The position numbers were made by a program, and so were the translations under genes. From Bos javanicus (Eukaryota; Chordata; Mammalia; Artiodactyla; Bovidae), in contig NW_026893681.1 of the NCBI RefSeq assembly GCF_032452875.1, positions 310,001 through 374,000 of the forward strand: a DNA stretch of 64,000 nucleotides. Reading direction: 5' to 3'. This document shows positions 27,527-42,352 of the stretch, piece after piece. The notes below the pieces were generated by a model that saw only the letters and a program-made list of their open reading frames with translations, was not told the origin of the DNA and made no database searches. The first letter of the stretch is position 1; every line of letters starts with the position of its first letter.

Positions 27527-30500
27527 GATCACGTGACTGAGCACACACTGATCACGTGACTGATAATGAACTGATCACGAGGCTATAATGCACTGATCAC
27601 CTGACTGCGCATGCACTGATCATGTGGATGATCATACACTGATCACGTGGCTGATCACGCAATGATCACGTGACTGATCATGCACTGATCACGTGGCTAT
27701 CATGCACTGCTCACATGACTGAGCATGCACTGATCACGTAGCTATCATGCATTGATCACTTGGCTATCATGCACTAATCACGTGGCTGATCATGCACTGA
27801 TCACGAAGCTGATCATACACTGATCACGGGACTGTGCAGGCACTGATCACGTGGCTGATCATGCACTGATCACGTGGCTGATCATGCAATGATAACCTGG
27901 CTATCATACACTGATCACGTGACTGATCATGCACTCTTCACTGGCCTGATCATGCACTGATCCCGTGGCTGATCATGCAATGATCAGGAAGCTGATCATA
28001 CACTGATCACGTGACTCTGCCTGCTGTGTGGCTGATCATGCACTGATCACGTGGCTGATCATACACTGATCACGTCGCTGATCATGCACTGATCACGGTG
28101 CGGATCATGAGCTGATCACGTGGCTGATCATACACTGATCACGTGGCTGTTCATGCACTGATCACGTGGCTGACCATACACTTATCAAATTACTGATAAT
28201 GCACTGATCACGTGGCTGATAATGCACTGATCACGTGGCTGATCATGCACTGATCCCCTGGCTGATCATACACTGATCACATGGCTGATCATGCACTGAT
28301 CACGTGTCTGATCATCCACTGATTTGAAGCTGATCATAGACTGATCACGTGATTCATGCACTGATCCCGGGGCTGATCATGCACATATCAAGTGGCTGAT
28401 CAAGCACTGATCACGTGACTGATAATTCACTGATCACGTGACTGATCATGCACTGATCACGTGACTGATCATGCACTGATCCCCTGGCTGATCATGCACT
28501 AATCACGTAGCTGATCATATACTGATCACGTGACTGTGCATGCACTGATAACTTGGCTGATCATGCCCTGATCACGAGGCTGATCATGCACTGATCACAT
28601 GGCTGATCATACACTGATCACGTGCCTGATCATGCACTAATCACGTGGCGGAACATGCACTATTCACGTGGCTGATCATACACTGATCACGTGGCTGACC
28701 ATACTCTGATCACGTGGCTGATCATACACTGATCACGCGGCTGATCATGCACTGATCACGTGTCTATCATGCACTAATCACGTGAATGGGCATGAACTGA
28801 TCACTTACCTGTTCATGCAGTGATTCCGTGGCTATCATGCACTGATCACGTGGCTGATCATGCACTGATCACATGACTGATTAAGCACTGATCGCGTAGC
28901 TATAATGCACTGATCACATGACTGCGCATGCCATGATCATGTGACTGATCATGCACTGATCACGTGGCTATCATGCACTGATAACGTGGCTGATCATGCA
29001 GTGATCACGTGACTGATTATGCACTGATCGCGAAGCTATCATGCACTGATCACATGACAGCTCATGCCATGATCGCGTGACTGATCATGCACTGATCACG
29101 TGGCTATCATGCACTGATCATATGGCTAATCATACATTGATCACCTAAATAATCATGCACTCATCCCGGGGCGGTCTTGCACTGATCACGTGGCTGATCA
29201 GGCACTGATAACTTAGCTATCATGCACTGATCACATGACTGCGCAAGAACTGTTCACGTGGATATCATACACTGGACACGTGACAGATCATGCACTGATC
29301 ACGTGACTGATCATGCACTGATCTGGTGGCTATCATGCATTGATCACGTGATTGGTCATACACAGATCACGTGACTGATCATGCACTGATCACGTGACTG
29401 CACATGCACTGATCATGTAAATGTAGGCAATGATCACATGGCTATCATGCACTGATCACGTGGCTGATCATGCACTGATCATGAGACTGAGCATGCACTG
29501 ATCACGTAGCTATCATGCATTGATCAATTGGCTATCATGCACTGATCACGTGGCTGATCATACACTGATCACGTGGCTGATCATGCACTAATCACGTTGC
29601 TTATCATGCACTGATCAGGTGGCTATCATGCACTGATCACGTGGCTGATCATGCACTGCTCACATGGCTGATCGTACACTGATCACGTGGCTGATCATGC
29701 ACTAATCACGTTCCTTATCCTGCAATGATCAGGTTGCTATCATGCACTGATCACATGGCTGATCATACACTGATCAGGTGACTGCGCATGCACTGATCAC
29801 ATGACTGATCATGCACTGATCATGTGGCTGATCATGCACTGATAAGCTGGCTATCATACACTGATCAGGTGACTGATCATGCACTCTTCACGTGCCTGAT
29901 CATGCACTGATCACGTGGCTGATCATGCACTGAATACGAAGCTGATCATACACTCATCACGTGACTGTGCATGCACTGATAACTTGGCTGGTATGCACTA
30001 ATCCCGTGGCTGATCATGCACTAATCACATTGCCGATCATGCACTGATCACGTGACTGATCATGCACTGATCTGGTGCCTATCAGGCATTGATCCCGTGG
30101 TTGATCATACACTGATCACATGACTGATCATGCACTGATCACCTGGCTATCATGCACTGATCACGTAGCTGATCATGCACTGATCAAGTGATTGAACATG
30201 CACTGAAGACGTGACTGATCCTGCACTAATCACATGGCTATCATGCACTGATCATGTGACTGCGCATCCACTGATCTCGAGGATGATCGTACACTGATCA
30301 CGTGGCTGATCAGGAACTGATTACATGACTGACCATACAGTGATCACGTGTCTGAATATTGCTGATCATGTTATTGATCATGTGCTGATCAGGTGTGTAT
30401 CATGCACTGATCACCTGACTGCGCATGCACTGACCATGTAACTGTAGGCAATTATCACATGGCTATCATGCAGTGATCACGTGGATGATCATGCACTGAC

Positions 30501-31696
30501 CATGCACTGATCACGTAGCTATCATGCATTGATCACTTGGCTGTCATGCACTGATCACGTGGCTGATCATACACTGATCACGTGACTGCACATGCACTGA
30601 TGACATGGCTGATCATACAGTGATCACGTGGCTGATCATGCACGGATCATGTGGTTGATCATGCACTAATCACGTTGCTGATCATGCACTGATCAGGTGG
30701 CTATCATGCACTGCTTACGAGGCTGATCATGCACTGATCACATGGCAATCATGCACTGATCACGTGTCTTATCATACACTGATCATTGACTGATCATGCA
30801 CTGATCACGTGCCTGATCATTCACTGATCACCTGGCTGATCATGCACTGATCACGAAGCTGATCATACACTGATCACGTGACTGCATGCACTGATCATTT
30901 CGATGATCATGCATTGATCAAGGGGCTGATCATGCACTGACCACGTGGCTGATCCTACAATGATCACGTGACTGATCATGCACTGATCACGAGGCTGACC
31001 ATGCACTGATCACGAAGCTGATCATACACTGATCACGTGACTGTGCATGCACTGATAACATGGGTGATCATGCACTGATCACGTGTTTGATCATGCACTG
31101 ATCACGTGGCTGATCATACACTGATCATGTGCCTGATCATGCACTAAATATGTTGCGGATCATGCACTGATCACATAGCTGATCATACACTGATCACCTG
31201 GCTGATCATACTCTGATCACCTGGCTGATCAGACACTGATCACGTGGCTGATCATACTCTGAACACGAAGCTGATCATACACTGATCACATGACTGCATG
31301 CACTGATCAATTGACTGCCCATGCACTGATCACGTGGATGATCATACGCTGATCATGTGACTGATCATGCACTAAAAAAATGGCTGATCAAGCCCTGATC
31401 ACATGACTGATCATGCACTGTTCACGAAGCTGATCATACAATGATCACGTGACTGTGCATGCACTGATCACTTGGCTGATCATGCACAGATCACATGGCT
31501 ATCATGCACTGATCACTTGATTGTGCATGCAATAATCACGTGGATGATCATGCATGTATCACCTGGCTGATCATGCACTAATCACAAGGGTGATCATGAA
31601 CTGATCACGTGACTTAGCATGCTGTGATCTCGGGTCTGAGTGGTGCTAATCATGTGACTAATTAAGAACTGATCACGTGGCTCTCATGCACTGATG
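27279..31696 (+). repeat. HOR unit 7 (A, long form, 4418 bp)
   Basis: Long form, colinear with unit 1. It carries CATGAGCTG near 28,107 (shared with unit 6) and ACACTCATCACG near 29,950 (shared with unit 8), so it bridges two local variant groups. The pre-island segment is single-copy with TAATTAAG. Confidence 0.92.
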
Positions 31697-31944
31697 ATGT
31701 GCCTCAGGAGGCAATAACCAAAGAGCTGAGCAGGCACGAATCACGCAATCAGCAGGCAATAATCATGGACCTCAGCTGTGATGAATCATGCTGCTCAGCT
31801 GGCAATCATCAAGCAGCTGAATAGGCAGGAATCAGACGGCTCAGCTGGCCATTGTCAAGCAGATGAGCAGGCAGGAATCACGCAGCTCAGCTGGCAATTG
31901 TCAAGCAGCGGAGCAGACAGGAAAAACGGAGCTCAGTAGGCCCT
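31697..31944 (+). repeat. Island 8
   Basis: Standard island, preceded by TAATTAAG. Confidence 0.9.
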
Positions 31945-34900
31945 GATCACGTGACTGAGCACACACTGATCACGTGACTGATAATGAACTGATCACGAGG
32001 CTATAATGCACTGATCACCTGACTGCGCATGCACTGATCATGTGGATGATCATACACTGATCACGTGGCTGATCACGCAATGATCACGTGACTGATCATG
32101 CACTGATCACGTGGCTATCATGCACTGCTCACATGACTGAGCATGCACTGATCACGTAGCTATCATGCATTGATCACTTGGCTATCATGCACTAATCACG
32201 TGGCTGATCATGCACTGATCACGAAGCTGATCATACACTGATCACGGGACTGTGCAGGCACTGATCACGTGGCTGATCATGCACTGATCACGTGGCTGAT
32301 CATGCAATGATAACCTGGCTATCATACACTGATCACGTGACTGATCATGCACTCTTCACTGGCCTGATCATGCACTGATCCCGTGGCTGATCATGCAATG
32401 ATCAGGAAGCTGATCATACACTGATCACGTGACTCTGCCTGCTGTGTGGCTGATCATGCACTGATCACGTGGCTGATCATACACTGATCACGTCGCTGAT
32501 CATGCACTGATCACGGTGCGGATCATGAACTGATCACGTGGCTGATCATACACTGATCACGTGGCTGTTCATGCACTGATCACGTGGCTGACCATACACT
32601 TATCAAATTACTGATAATGCACTGATCACGTGGCTGATAATGCACTGATCACGTGGCTGATCATGCACTGATCCCCTGGCTGATCATACACTGATCACAT
32701 GGCTGATCATGCACTGATCACGTGTCTGATCATCCACTGATTTGAAGCTGATCATAGACTGATCACGTGATTCATGCACTGATCCCGGGGCTGATCATGC
32801 ACATATCAAGTGGCTGATCAAGCACTGATCACGTGACTGATAATTCACTGATCACGTGACTGATCATGCACTGATCACGTGACTGATCATGCACTGATCC
32901 CCTGGCTGATCATGCACTAATCACGTAGCTGATCATATACTGATCACGTGACTGTGCATGCACTGATAACTTGGCTGATCATGCCCTGATCACGAGGCTG
33001 ATCATGCACTGATCACATGGCTGATCATACACTGATCACGTGCCTGATCATGCACTAATCACGTGGCGGAACATGCACTATTCACGTGGCTGATCATACA
33101 CTGATCACGTGGCTGACCATACTCTGATCACGTGGCTGATCATACACTGATCACGCGGCTGATCATGCACTGATCACGTGTCTATCATGCACTAATCACG
33201 TGAATGGGCATGAACTGATCACTTACCTGTTCATGCAGTGATTCCGTGGCTATCATGCACTGATCACGTGGCTGATCATGCACTGATCACATGACTGATT
33301 AAGCACTGATCGCGTAGCTATAATGCACTGATCACATGACTGCGCATGCCATGATCATGTGACTGATCATGCACTGATCACGTGGCTATCATGCACTGAT
33401 AACGTGGCTGATCATGCAGTGATCACGTGACTGATTATGCACTGATCGCGAAGCTATCATGCACTGATCACATGACAGCTCATGCCATGATCGCGTGACT
33501 GATCATGCACTGATCACGTGGCTATCATGCACTGATCATATGGCTAATCATACATTGATCACCTAAATAATCATGCACTCATCCCGGGGCGGTCTTGCAC
33601 TGATCACGTGGCTGATCAGGCACTGATAACTTAGCTATCATGCACTGATCACATGACTGCGCAAGAACTGTTCACGTGGATATCATACACTGGACACGTG
33701 ACAGATCATGCACTGATCACGTGACTCATCATGCACTGATCTGGTGGCTATCATGCATTGATCACGTGATTGGTCATACACAGATCACGTGACTGATCAT
33801 GCACTGATCACGTGACTGCACATGCACTGATCATGTAAATGTAGGCAATGATCACATGGCTATCATGCACTGATCACGTGGCTGATCATGCACTGATCAT
33901 GAGACTGAGCATGCACTGATCACGTAGCTATCATGCATTGATCAATTGGCTATCATGCACTGATCACGTGGCTGATCATACACTGATCACGTGGCTGATC
34001 ATGCACTAATCACGTTGCTTATCATGCACTGATCAGGTGGCTATCATGCACTGATCACGTGGCTGATCATGCACTGCTCACATGGCTGATCGTACACTGA
34101 TCACGTGGCTGATCATGCACTAATCACGTTCCTTATCCTGCAATGATCAGGTTGCTATCATGCACTGATCACATGGCTGATCATACACTGATCAGGTGAC
34201 TGCGCATGCACTGATCACATGACTGATCATGCACTGATCATGTGGCTGATCATGCACTGATAAGCTGGCTATCATACACTGATCAGGTGACTGATCATGC
34301 ACTCTTCACGTGCCTGATCATGCACTGATCACGTGGCTGATCATGCACTGAATACGAAGCTGATCATACACTCATCACGTGACTGTGCATGCACTGATAA
34401 CTTGGCTGGTATGCACTAATCCCGTGGCTGATCATGCACTAATCACATTGCCGATCATGCACTGATCACGTGACTGATCATGCACTGATCTGGTGCCTAT
34501 CAGGCATTGATCCCGTGGTTGATCATACACTGATCACATGACTGATCATGCACTGATCACCTGGCTATCATGCACTGATCACGTAGCTGATCATGCACTG
34601 ATCAAGTGATTGAACATGCACTGAAGACGTGACTGATCCTGCACTAATCACATGGCTATCATGCACTGATCATGTGACTGCGCATCCACTGATCTCGAGG
34701 ATGATCGTACACTGATCACGTGGCTGATCAGGAACTGATTACATGACTGACCATACAGTGATCACGTGTCTGAATATTGCTGATCATGTTATTGATCATG
34801 TGCTGATCAGGTGTGTATCATGCACTGATCACCTGACTGCGCATGCACTGACCATGTAACTGTAGGCAATTATCACATGGCTATCATGCAGTGATCACGT

Positions 34901-36114
34901 GGATGATCATGCACTGACCATGCACTGATCACGTAGCTATCATGCATTGATCACTTGGCTGTCATGCACTGATCACGTGGCTGATCATACACTGATCACG
35001 TGACTGCACATGCACTGATGACATGGCTGATCATACAGTGATCACGTGGCTGATCATGCACGGATCATGTGGTTGATCATGCACTAATCACGTTGCTGAT
35101 CATGCACTGATCAGGTGGCTATCATGCACTGCTTACGAGGCTGATCATGCACTGATCACATGGCAATCATGCACTGATCACGTGTCTTATCATACACTGA
35201 TCATTGACTGATCATGCACTGATCACGTGCCTGATCATTCACTGATCACCTGGCTGATCATGCACTGATCACGAAGCTGATCATACACTGATCACGTGAC
35301 TGCATGCACTGATCATTTCGATGATCATGCATTGATCAAGGGGCTGATCATGCACTGACCACGTGGCTGATCCTACAATGATCACGTGACTGATCATGCA
35401 CTGATCACGAGGCTGACCATGCACTGATCACGAAGCTGATCATACACTGATCACGTGACTGTGCATGCACTGATAACGTGGGTGATCATGCACTGATCAC
35501 GTGTTTGATCATGCACTGATCACGTGGCTGATCATACACTGATCATGTGCCTGATCATGCACTAAATATGTTGCGGATCATGCACTGATCACATAGCTGA
35601 TCATACACTGATCACCTGGCTGATCATACTCTGATCACCTGGCTGATCAGACACTGATCACGTGGCTGATCATACTCTGAACACGAAGCTGATCATACAC
35701 TGATCACATGACTGCATGCACTGATCAATTGACTGCCCATGCACTGATCACGTGGATGATCATGCGCTGATCATGTGACTGATCATGCACTAAAAAAATG
35801 GCTGATCAAGCCCTGATCACATGACTGATCATGCACTGTTCACGAAGCTGATCATACAATGATCACGTGACTGTGCATGCACTGATCACTTGGCTGATCA
35901 TGCACAGATCACATGGCTATCATGCACTGATCACTTGATTGTGCATGCAATAATCACGTGGATGATCATGCATGTATCACCTGGCTGATCATGCACTAAT
36001 CACAAGGGTGATCATGAACTGATCACGTGACTTAGCATGCTGTGATCTCGGGTCTGAGTGGTGCTAATCATGTGACTAATTAAGAACTGATCACGTGGCT
36101 CTCATGCACTGATG
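31697..36114 (+). repeat. HOR unit 8 (A, long form, 4418 bp)
   Basis: Long form. It shares ACACTCATCACG near 34,370 with unit 7, and GTGACTCATCATG near 33,721 with unit 9. Private variants include ATAACGTGGGTG near 35,473 and ATCATGCGCTG near 35,760. TAATTAAG precedes the next island. Confidence 0.92.
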
Positions 36115-36362
36115 ATGTGCCTCAGGAGGCAATAACCAAAGAGCTGAGCAGGCACGAATCACGCAATCAGCAGGCAATAATCATGGACCTCAGCTGTGAT
36201 GAATCATGCTGCTCAGCTGGCAATCATCAAGCAGCTGAATAGGCAGGAATCAGACGGCTCAGCTGGCCATTGTCAAGCAGATGAGCAGGCAGGAATCACG
36301 CAGCTCAGCTGGCAATTGTCAAGCAGCGGAGCAGACAGGAAAAACGGAGCTCAGTAGGCCCT
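36115..36362 (+). repeat. Island 9
   Basis: Standard island, preceded by TAATTAAG. Confidence 0.9.
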
Positions 36363-39300
36363 GATCACGTGACTGAGCACACACTGATCACGTGACTGAT
36401 AATGAACTGATCACGAGGCTATAATGCACTGATCACCTGACTGCGCATGCACTGATCATGTGGATGATCATACACTGATCACGTGGCTGATCACGCAATG
36501 ATCACGTGACTGATCATGCACTGATCACGTGGCTATCATGCACTGCTCACATGACTGAGCATGCACTGATCACGTAGCTATCATGCATTGATCACTTGGC
36601 TATCATGCACTAATCACGTGGCTGATCATGCACTGATCACGAAGCTGATCATACACTGATCACGGGACTGTGCAGGCACTGATCACGTGGCTGATCATGC
36701 ACTGATCACGTGGCTGATCATGCAATGATAACCTGGCTATCATACACTGATCACGTGACTGATCATGCACTCTTCACTGGCCTGATCATGCACTGATCCC
36801 GTGGCTGATCATGCAATGATCAGGAAGCTGATCATACACTGATCACGTGACTCTGCCTGCTGTGTGGCTGATCATGCACTGATCACGTGGCTGATCATAC
36901 ACTGATCACGTGCTGATCATGCACTGATCACGGTGCGGATCATGAACTGATCACGTGGCTGATCATACACTGATCACGTGGCTGTTCATGCACTGATCAC
37001 GTGGCTGACCATACACTTATCAAATTACTGATAATGCACTGATCACGTGGCTGATAATGCACTGATCACGTGGCTGATCATGCACTGATCCCCTGGCTGA
37101 TCATACACTGATCACATGGCTGATCATGCACTGATCACGTGTCTGATCATCCACTGATTTGAAGCTGATCATAGACTGATCACGTGATTCATGCACTGAT
37201 CCCGGGGCTGATCATGCACATATCAAGTGGCTGATCAAGCACTGATCACGTGACTGATAATTCACTGATCACGTGACTGATCATGCACTGATCACGTGAC
37301 TGATCATGCACTGATCCCCTGGCTGATCATGCACTAATCACGTAGCTGATCATATACTGATCACGTGACTGTGCATGCACTGATAACTTGGCTGATCATG
37401 CCCTGATCACGAGGCTGATCATGCACTGATCACATGGCTGATCATACACTGATCACGTGCCTGATCATGCACTAATCACGTGGCGGAACATGCACTATTC
37501 ACGTGGCTGATCATACACTGATCACGTGGCTGACCATACTCTGATCACGTGGCTGATCATACACTGATCACGCGGCTGATCATGCACTGATCACGTGTCT
37601 ATCATGCACTAATCACGTGAATGGGCATGAACTGATCACTTACCTGTTCATGCAGTGATTCCGTGGCTATCATGCACTGATCACGTGGCTGATCATGCAC
37701 TGATCACATGACTGATTAAGCACTGATCGCGTAGCTATAATGCACTGATCACATGACTGCGCATGCCATGATCATGTGACTGATCATGCACTGATCACGT
37801 GGCTATCATGCACTGATAACGTGGCTGATCATGCAGTGATCACGTGACTGATTATGCACTGATCGCGAAGCTATCATGCACTGATCACATGACAGCTCAT
37901 GCCATGATCGCGTGACTGATCATGCACTGATCACGTGGCTATCATGCACTGATCATATGGCTAATCATACATTGATCACCTAAATAATCATGCACTCATC
38001 CCGGGGCGGTCTTGCACTGATCACGTGGCTGATCAGGCACTGATAACTTAGCTATCATGCACTGATCACATGACTGCGCAAGAACTGTTCACGTGGATAT
38101 CATACACTGGACACGTGACAGATCATGCACTGATCACGTGACTCATCATGCACTGATCTGGTGGCTATCATGCATTGATCACGTGATTGGTCATACACAG
38201 ATCACGTGACTGATCATGCACTGATCACGTGACTGCACATGCACTGATCATGTAAATGTAGGCAATGATCACATGGCTATCATGCACTGATCACGTGGCT
38301 GATCATGCACTGATCATGAGACTGAGCATGCACTGATCACGTAGCTATCATGCATTGATCAATTGGCTATCATGCACTGATCACGTGGCTGATCATACAC
38401 TGATCACGTGGCTGATCATGCACTAATCACGTTGCTTATCATGCACTGATCAGGTGGCTATCATGCACTGATCACGTGGCTGATCATGCACTGCTCACAT
38501 GGCTGATCGTACACTGATCACGTGGCTGATCATGCACTAATCACGTTCCTTATCCTGCAATGATCAGGTTGCTATCATGCACTGATCACATGGCTGATCA
38601 TACACTGATCAGGTGACTGCGCATGCACTGATCACATGACTGATCATGCACTGATCATGTGGCTGATCATGCACTGATAAGCTGGCTATCATACACTGAT
38701 CAGGTGACTGATCATGCACTCTTCACGTGCCTGATCATGCACTGATCACGTGGCTGATCATGCACTGAATACGAAGCTGATCATACACTGATCACGTGAC
38801 TGTGCATGCACTGATAACTTGGCTGGTATGCACTAATCCCGTGGCTGATCATGCACTAATCACATTGCCGATCATGCACTGATCACGTGACTGATCATGC
38901 ACTGATCTGGTGCCTATCAGGCATTGATCCCGTGGTTGATCATACACTGATCACATGACTGATCATGCACTGATCACCTGGCTATCATGCACTGATCACG
39001 TAGCTGATCATGCACTGATCAAGTGATTGAACATGCACTGAAGACGTGACTGATCCTGCACTAATCACATGGCTATCATGCACTGATCATGTGACTGCGC
39101 ATCCACTGATCTCGAGGATGATCGTACACTGATCATGTGGCTGATCAGGAACTGATTACATGACTGACCATACAGTGATCACGTGTCTGAATATTGCTGA
39201 TCATGTTATTGATCATGTGCTGATCAGGTGTGTATCATGCACTGATCACCTGACTGCGCATGCACTGACCATGTAACTGTAGGCAATTATCACATGGCTA

Positions 39301-39770
39301 TCATGCAGTGATCACGTGGATGATCATGCACTGACCATGCACTGATCACGTAGCTATCATGCATTGATCACTTGGCTGTCATGCACTGATCACGTGGCTG
39401 ATCATACACTGATCACGTGACTGCACATGCACTGATGACATGGCTGATCATACAGTGATCACGTGGCTGATCATGCACGGATCATGTGGTTGATCATGCA
39501 CTAATCACGTTGCTGATCATGCACTGATCAGGTGGCTATCATGCACTGCTTACGAGGCTGATCATGCACTGATCACATGGCAATCATGCACTGATCACGT
39601 GTCTTATCATACACTGATCATTGACTGATCATGCACTGATCACGTGCCTGATCATTCACTGATCACCTGGCTGATCATGCACTGATCACGAAGCTGATCA
39701 TACACTGATCACGTGACTGCATGCACTGATCATTTCGATGATCATGCATTGATCAAGGGGCTGATCATGC

Positions 39771-40421
39771 ACTGACCACGTGGCTGATCCTACAATGATC
39801 ACGTGACTGATCATGCACTGATCACGAGGCTGACCATGCACTGATCACGAAGCTGATCATACACTGATCACGTGACTGTGCATGCACTGATAACATGGGT
39901 GATCATGCACTGATCACGTGTTTGATCATGCACTGATCACGTGGCTGATCATACACTGTTCATGTGCCTGATCATGCACTAAATATGTTGCGGATCATGC
40001 ACTGATCACATAGCTGATCATACACTGATCACCTGGCTGATCATACTCTGATCACCTGGCTGATCAGACACTGATCACGTGGCTGATCATACTCTGAACA
40101 CGAAGCTGATCATACACTGATCACGTGACTGCATGCACTGATCAATTGACTGCCCATGCAGTGATCACATGGATGATCATACACTGATCATGTGACTGAT
40201 CATGCACTAAAAAAATGGCTGATCAAGCCCTGATCACATGACTGATCATGCACTGTTCACGAAGCTGATCATACAATGATCACGTGACTGTGCATGCACT
40301 GATCACTTGGCTGATCATGCACAGATCACATGGCTATCATGCACTGATCACTTGATTGTGCATGCAATAATCACGTGGATGATCATGCATTTATCACGTG
40401 GCTGATCATGCACTAATCACA
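39771..40421 (+). repeat. Left flank copy of the duplication around the divergent block
   Basis: This A-type stretch recurs at 42,353-43,003 with a displacement of 2582 bp, ending at the base where the divergent block begins. The two copies differ at several places (CACATAGCTG here against CACGTAGCTG there, ATCACGAGGC against ATCACCCGGC). Confidence 0.87.
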
Positions 40422-42352
40422 TTGCCGATCATGCACTGATCACGTGGCTGATCATGCACTGATCACGTGACTGATCATGCACTGATCTCGTGTTTGATCA
40501 TGCACTGATCACGTGGCTATCATGCACTGCTCACGTGGCTGATCATGCGATGATCACGCAGCTAACATGTACTGGTCACATGACTGATCATGCACTGATC
40601 ACGTGGCTGATCATACACTGCTCAGGTAACTGATCATGCACTGATCACGTGGCTATCATGCACTGATCACGTGGCTGAACATGCACTGTTCACGTGGCTG
40701 ATCACACACCTGTCACGTGACATATCATGCACTGATCACGTGGCACTCATGCACTGATCACGTGGCTGATCATACTCTGCTCATGTGGCTCGTCATGGAA
40801 TGATCACATAGCTACCATATACTGGTCACGTAACTGATCATGCACTGATCACGTGGATATCATGCACTGATCACGTGGCTGAACATGCACTGTTCACGTG
40901 GCTGATCACACACCTGTCACGTGACTGATCATGCACTGATCACGTGGCACGCATGCACTGATCACGTGGCTGATCATACTCTGCTCACGTAACTGATCAT
41001 GCACACATCACGTGGCTATCATGCACTTCTCACCTGGCTGGTCATGCAATGTTCACGTAGCTACCATATACTGGTCACGTGTCTGGTCATGCTCAGATCT
41101 CGTAAATGATCATGAACTGTTCAGTTGACTGATCATGTACTGATCACGTGACTTATCATGCACTGATCACGTGGCTATCATGCACTGCTCACGTGGCTGA
41201 TCATGCAATGATCACGTAGCAACCATGTACTGGTCACATGACTGATCATGCACTGATCACGTAATTAATCCTGCACTGATCACATGACTCATCATGCACT
41301 GATCACGTGGCTGATCATGCACTCATCACGTGGCCATCATGCACTGCTCACGTGGCTGATCATGCAATGATCACGCAGCTACCATGTACTGGTCACATGA
41401 CTGATCATGCACTGATCACATAATTGATCATGCACTGATCACCTGGCTTATCATGCATTGATCATGTGCTGATCATGTTTGGTGTCACACACTGATCATG
41501 TGCCTCTGGAGGCAATGAACATAGAGCTGAGTAGGCAGGAATCAGTCAGCATGCTATAATCATGGAACTCAACTCTGAGAAATCATGCTGCTCAGCTGGC
41601 AATAATCAAATAGATGAGCAGGCATGAATTACGCAGCACAGGTGGCAATTGTCAAGAAGATGACAGGCAGGAATCGTGCAGCTCAGCTGGAAATGGTCAA
41701 GCAGATGAGCAGACAGTAATCACGCAGCTCACCAGGCCCTGATCACGTGACTGAGAATGCACTGTTCACATGGCTGATCACACACCTATCACGTGACTGA
41801 TCATGCACTGATCATGGGACTGATCATGCACTGATCACGTAGCTATCTTGTACTGATCACTTGGCTGATCATACACTCATCAGGGGACTGATCGTGCACT
41901 GATCATGGCGCTATAATGCATTGACTACATGACTCCACATGCACTGATCACGTGGATGATCATGCACTGATCACGTGACTGACCATGCACTGATCACGTG
42001 ACTGATAATGCACTGATCACGTGGCTGATCATGCACTGATCACGTGGCTATCATGCACTGCTCACGTCGCTGATCTGGCAAAGATCACGTAGCTACCATG
42101 TACTGGTCACGTGACTGATCATGCACTGATCACGTAATTGATCATGCACTGATCATGTGGCTGATCATGCACTGATGACGTGGCTGATCATACACTGATC
42201 ACGTGACTGATCATGCACTGATCACGTGGCTGATCATGCACTGATCACGTGGCTATCATGCACTACTCACGTCGCTGATCTGGCAAAGATCACGTAGCTA
42301 CAATGTACTGGTCACGTGACTGATCATGCACTGATCATGTGGCTGATCATGC
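40422..42352 (+). repeat. Divergent satellite block inside the array
   Basis: Unit 9 matches unit 1 through CACTAATCACA at 40,421 and then switches to ATTGCCGATC. About 1.93 kb later, A-type sequence resumes, ambiguous within about 42,341-42,352. Inside, the 23-bp phase and orientation persist, but the monomers are of other types: TACTGGTCAC after CTACCATG or CTACCATA at 40,570, 40,820, 41,069, 41,228, 41,387, 42,101 and 42,306, GCACACATCACG, and CTGATCTGGCAAAGATC. GCTGAACATGCACTGTTCACG recurs with a 204-bp displacement (40,671 and 40,875). It looks like a slice of a separate, perhaps older, subfamily joined by exchange. Confidence 0.88.
41498..41740 (+). repeat. Island 10 (diverged paralogue, 243 bp)
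   Basis: Clearly the same island, but it differs at many positions throughout: ATGTGCCTCTGGAGGC at the start, GAGTAGGCAGGAATCAGTC, AATCAAATAGATGAGC, GATGACAGGCAGGAATCG, and CACCAGGCCCT at the end. All other islands in the window are almost identical to each other. Its flanks are also divergent, so it belongs to the 40.4-42.35 kb block. Its last module reads GTAATCACGCAGCTC where the others have GAAAAACGGAGCTC, closer to the 46-bp consensus; it may keep an older state there. Confidence 0.9.

Larger units (their letters stand above)
36115..41497 (+). repeat. HOR unit 9 (A long form interrupted by divergent block, 5383 bp between islands)
   Basis: A-type long form as far as 40,421, then the divergent block begins. 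It has a one-base loss near 36,910 (CACGTGCTGATC for CACGTCGCTGATC). From about 39,958 it carries ACTGTTCATGTGCC instead of ACTGATCATGTGCC, the version found in every later unit, so the change toward the downstream haplotype starts here. The next island (41,498) belongs to the divergent block, which explains the odd length. Confidence 0.88.

Noticed and set aside
33722..33728. TGACTCA (AP-1-like) at 33,722, 38,139 and 41,285 as a regulatory site
   Set aside because: It is one G-to-C change from the ordinary TGACTGA monomer string, with no promoter context; useful only as a variant marker.
40422..42352. Divergent block as a mobile-element insertion with flanking duplication
   Set aside because: The flanking duplication is 651 bp of HOR sequence, far too long for a target-site duplication, and the block is made of the same 23-bp family in the same orientation.
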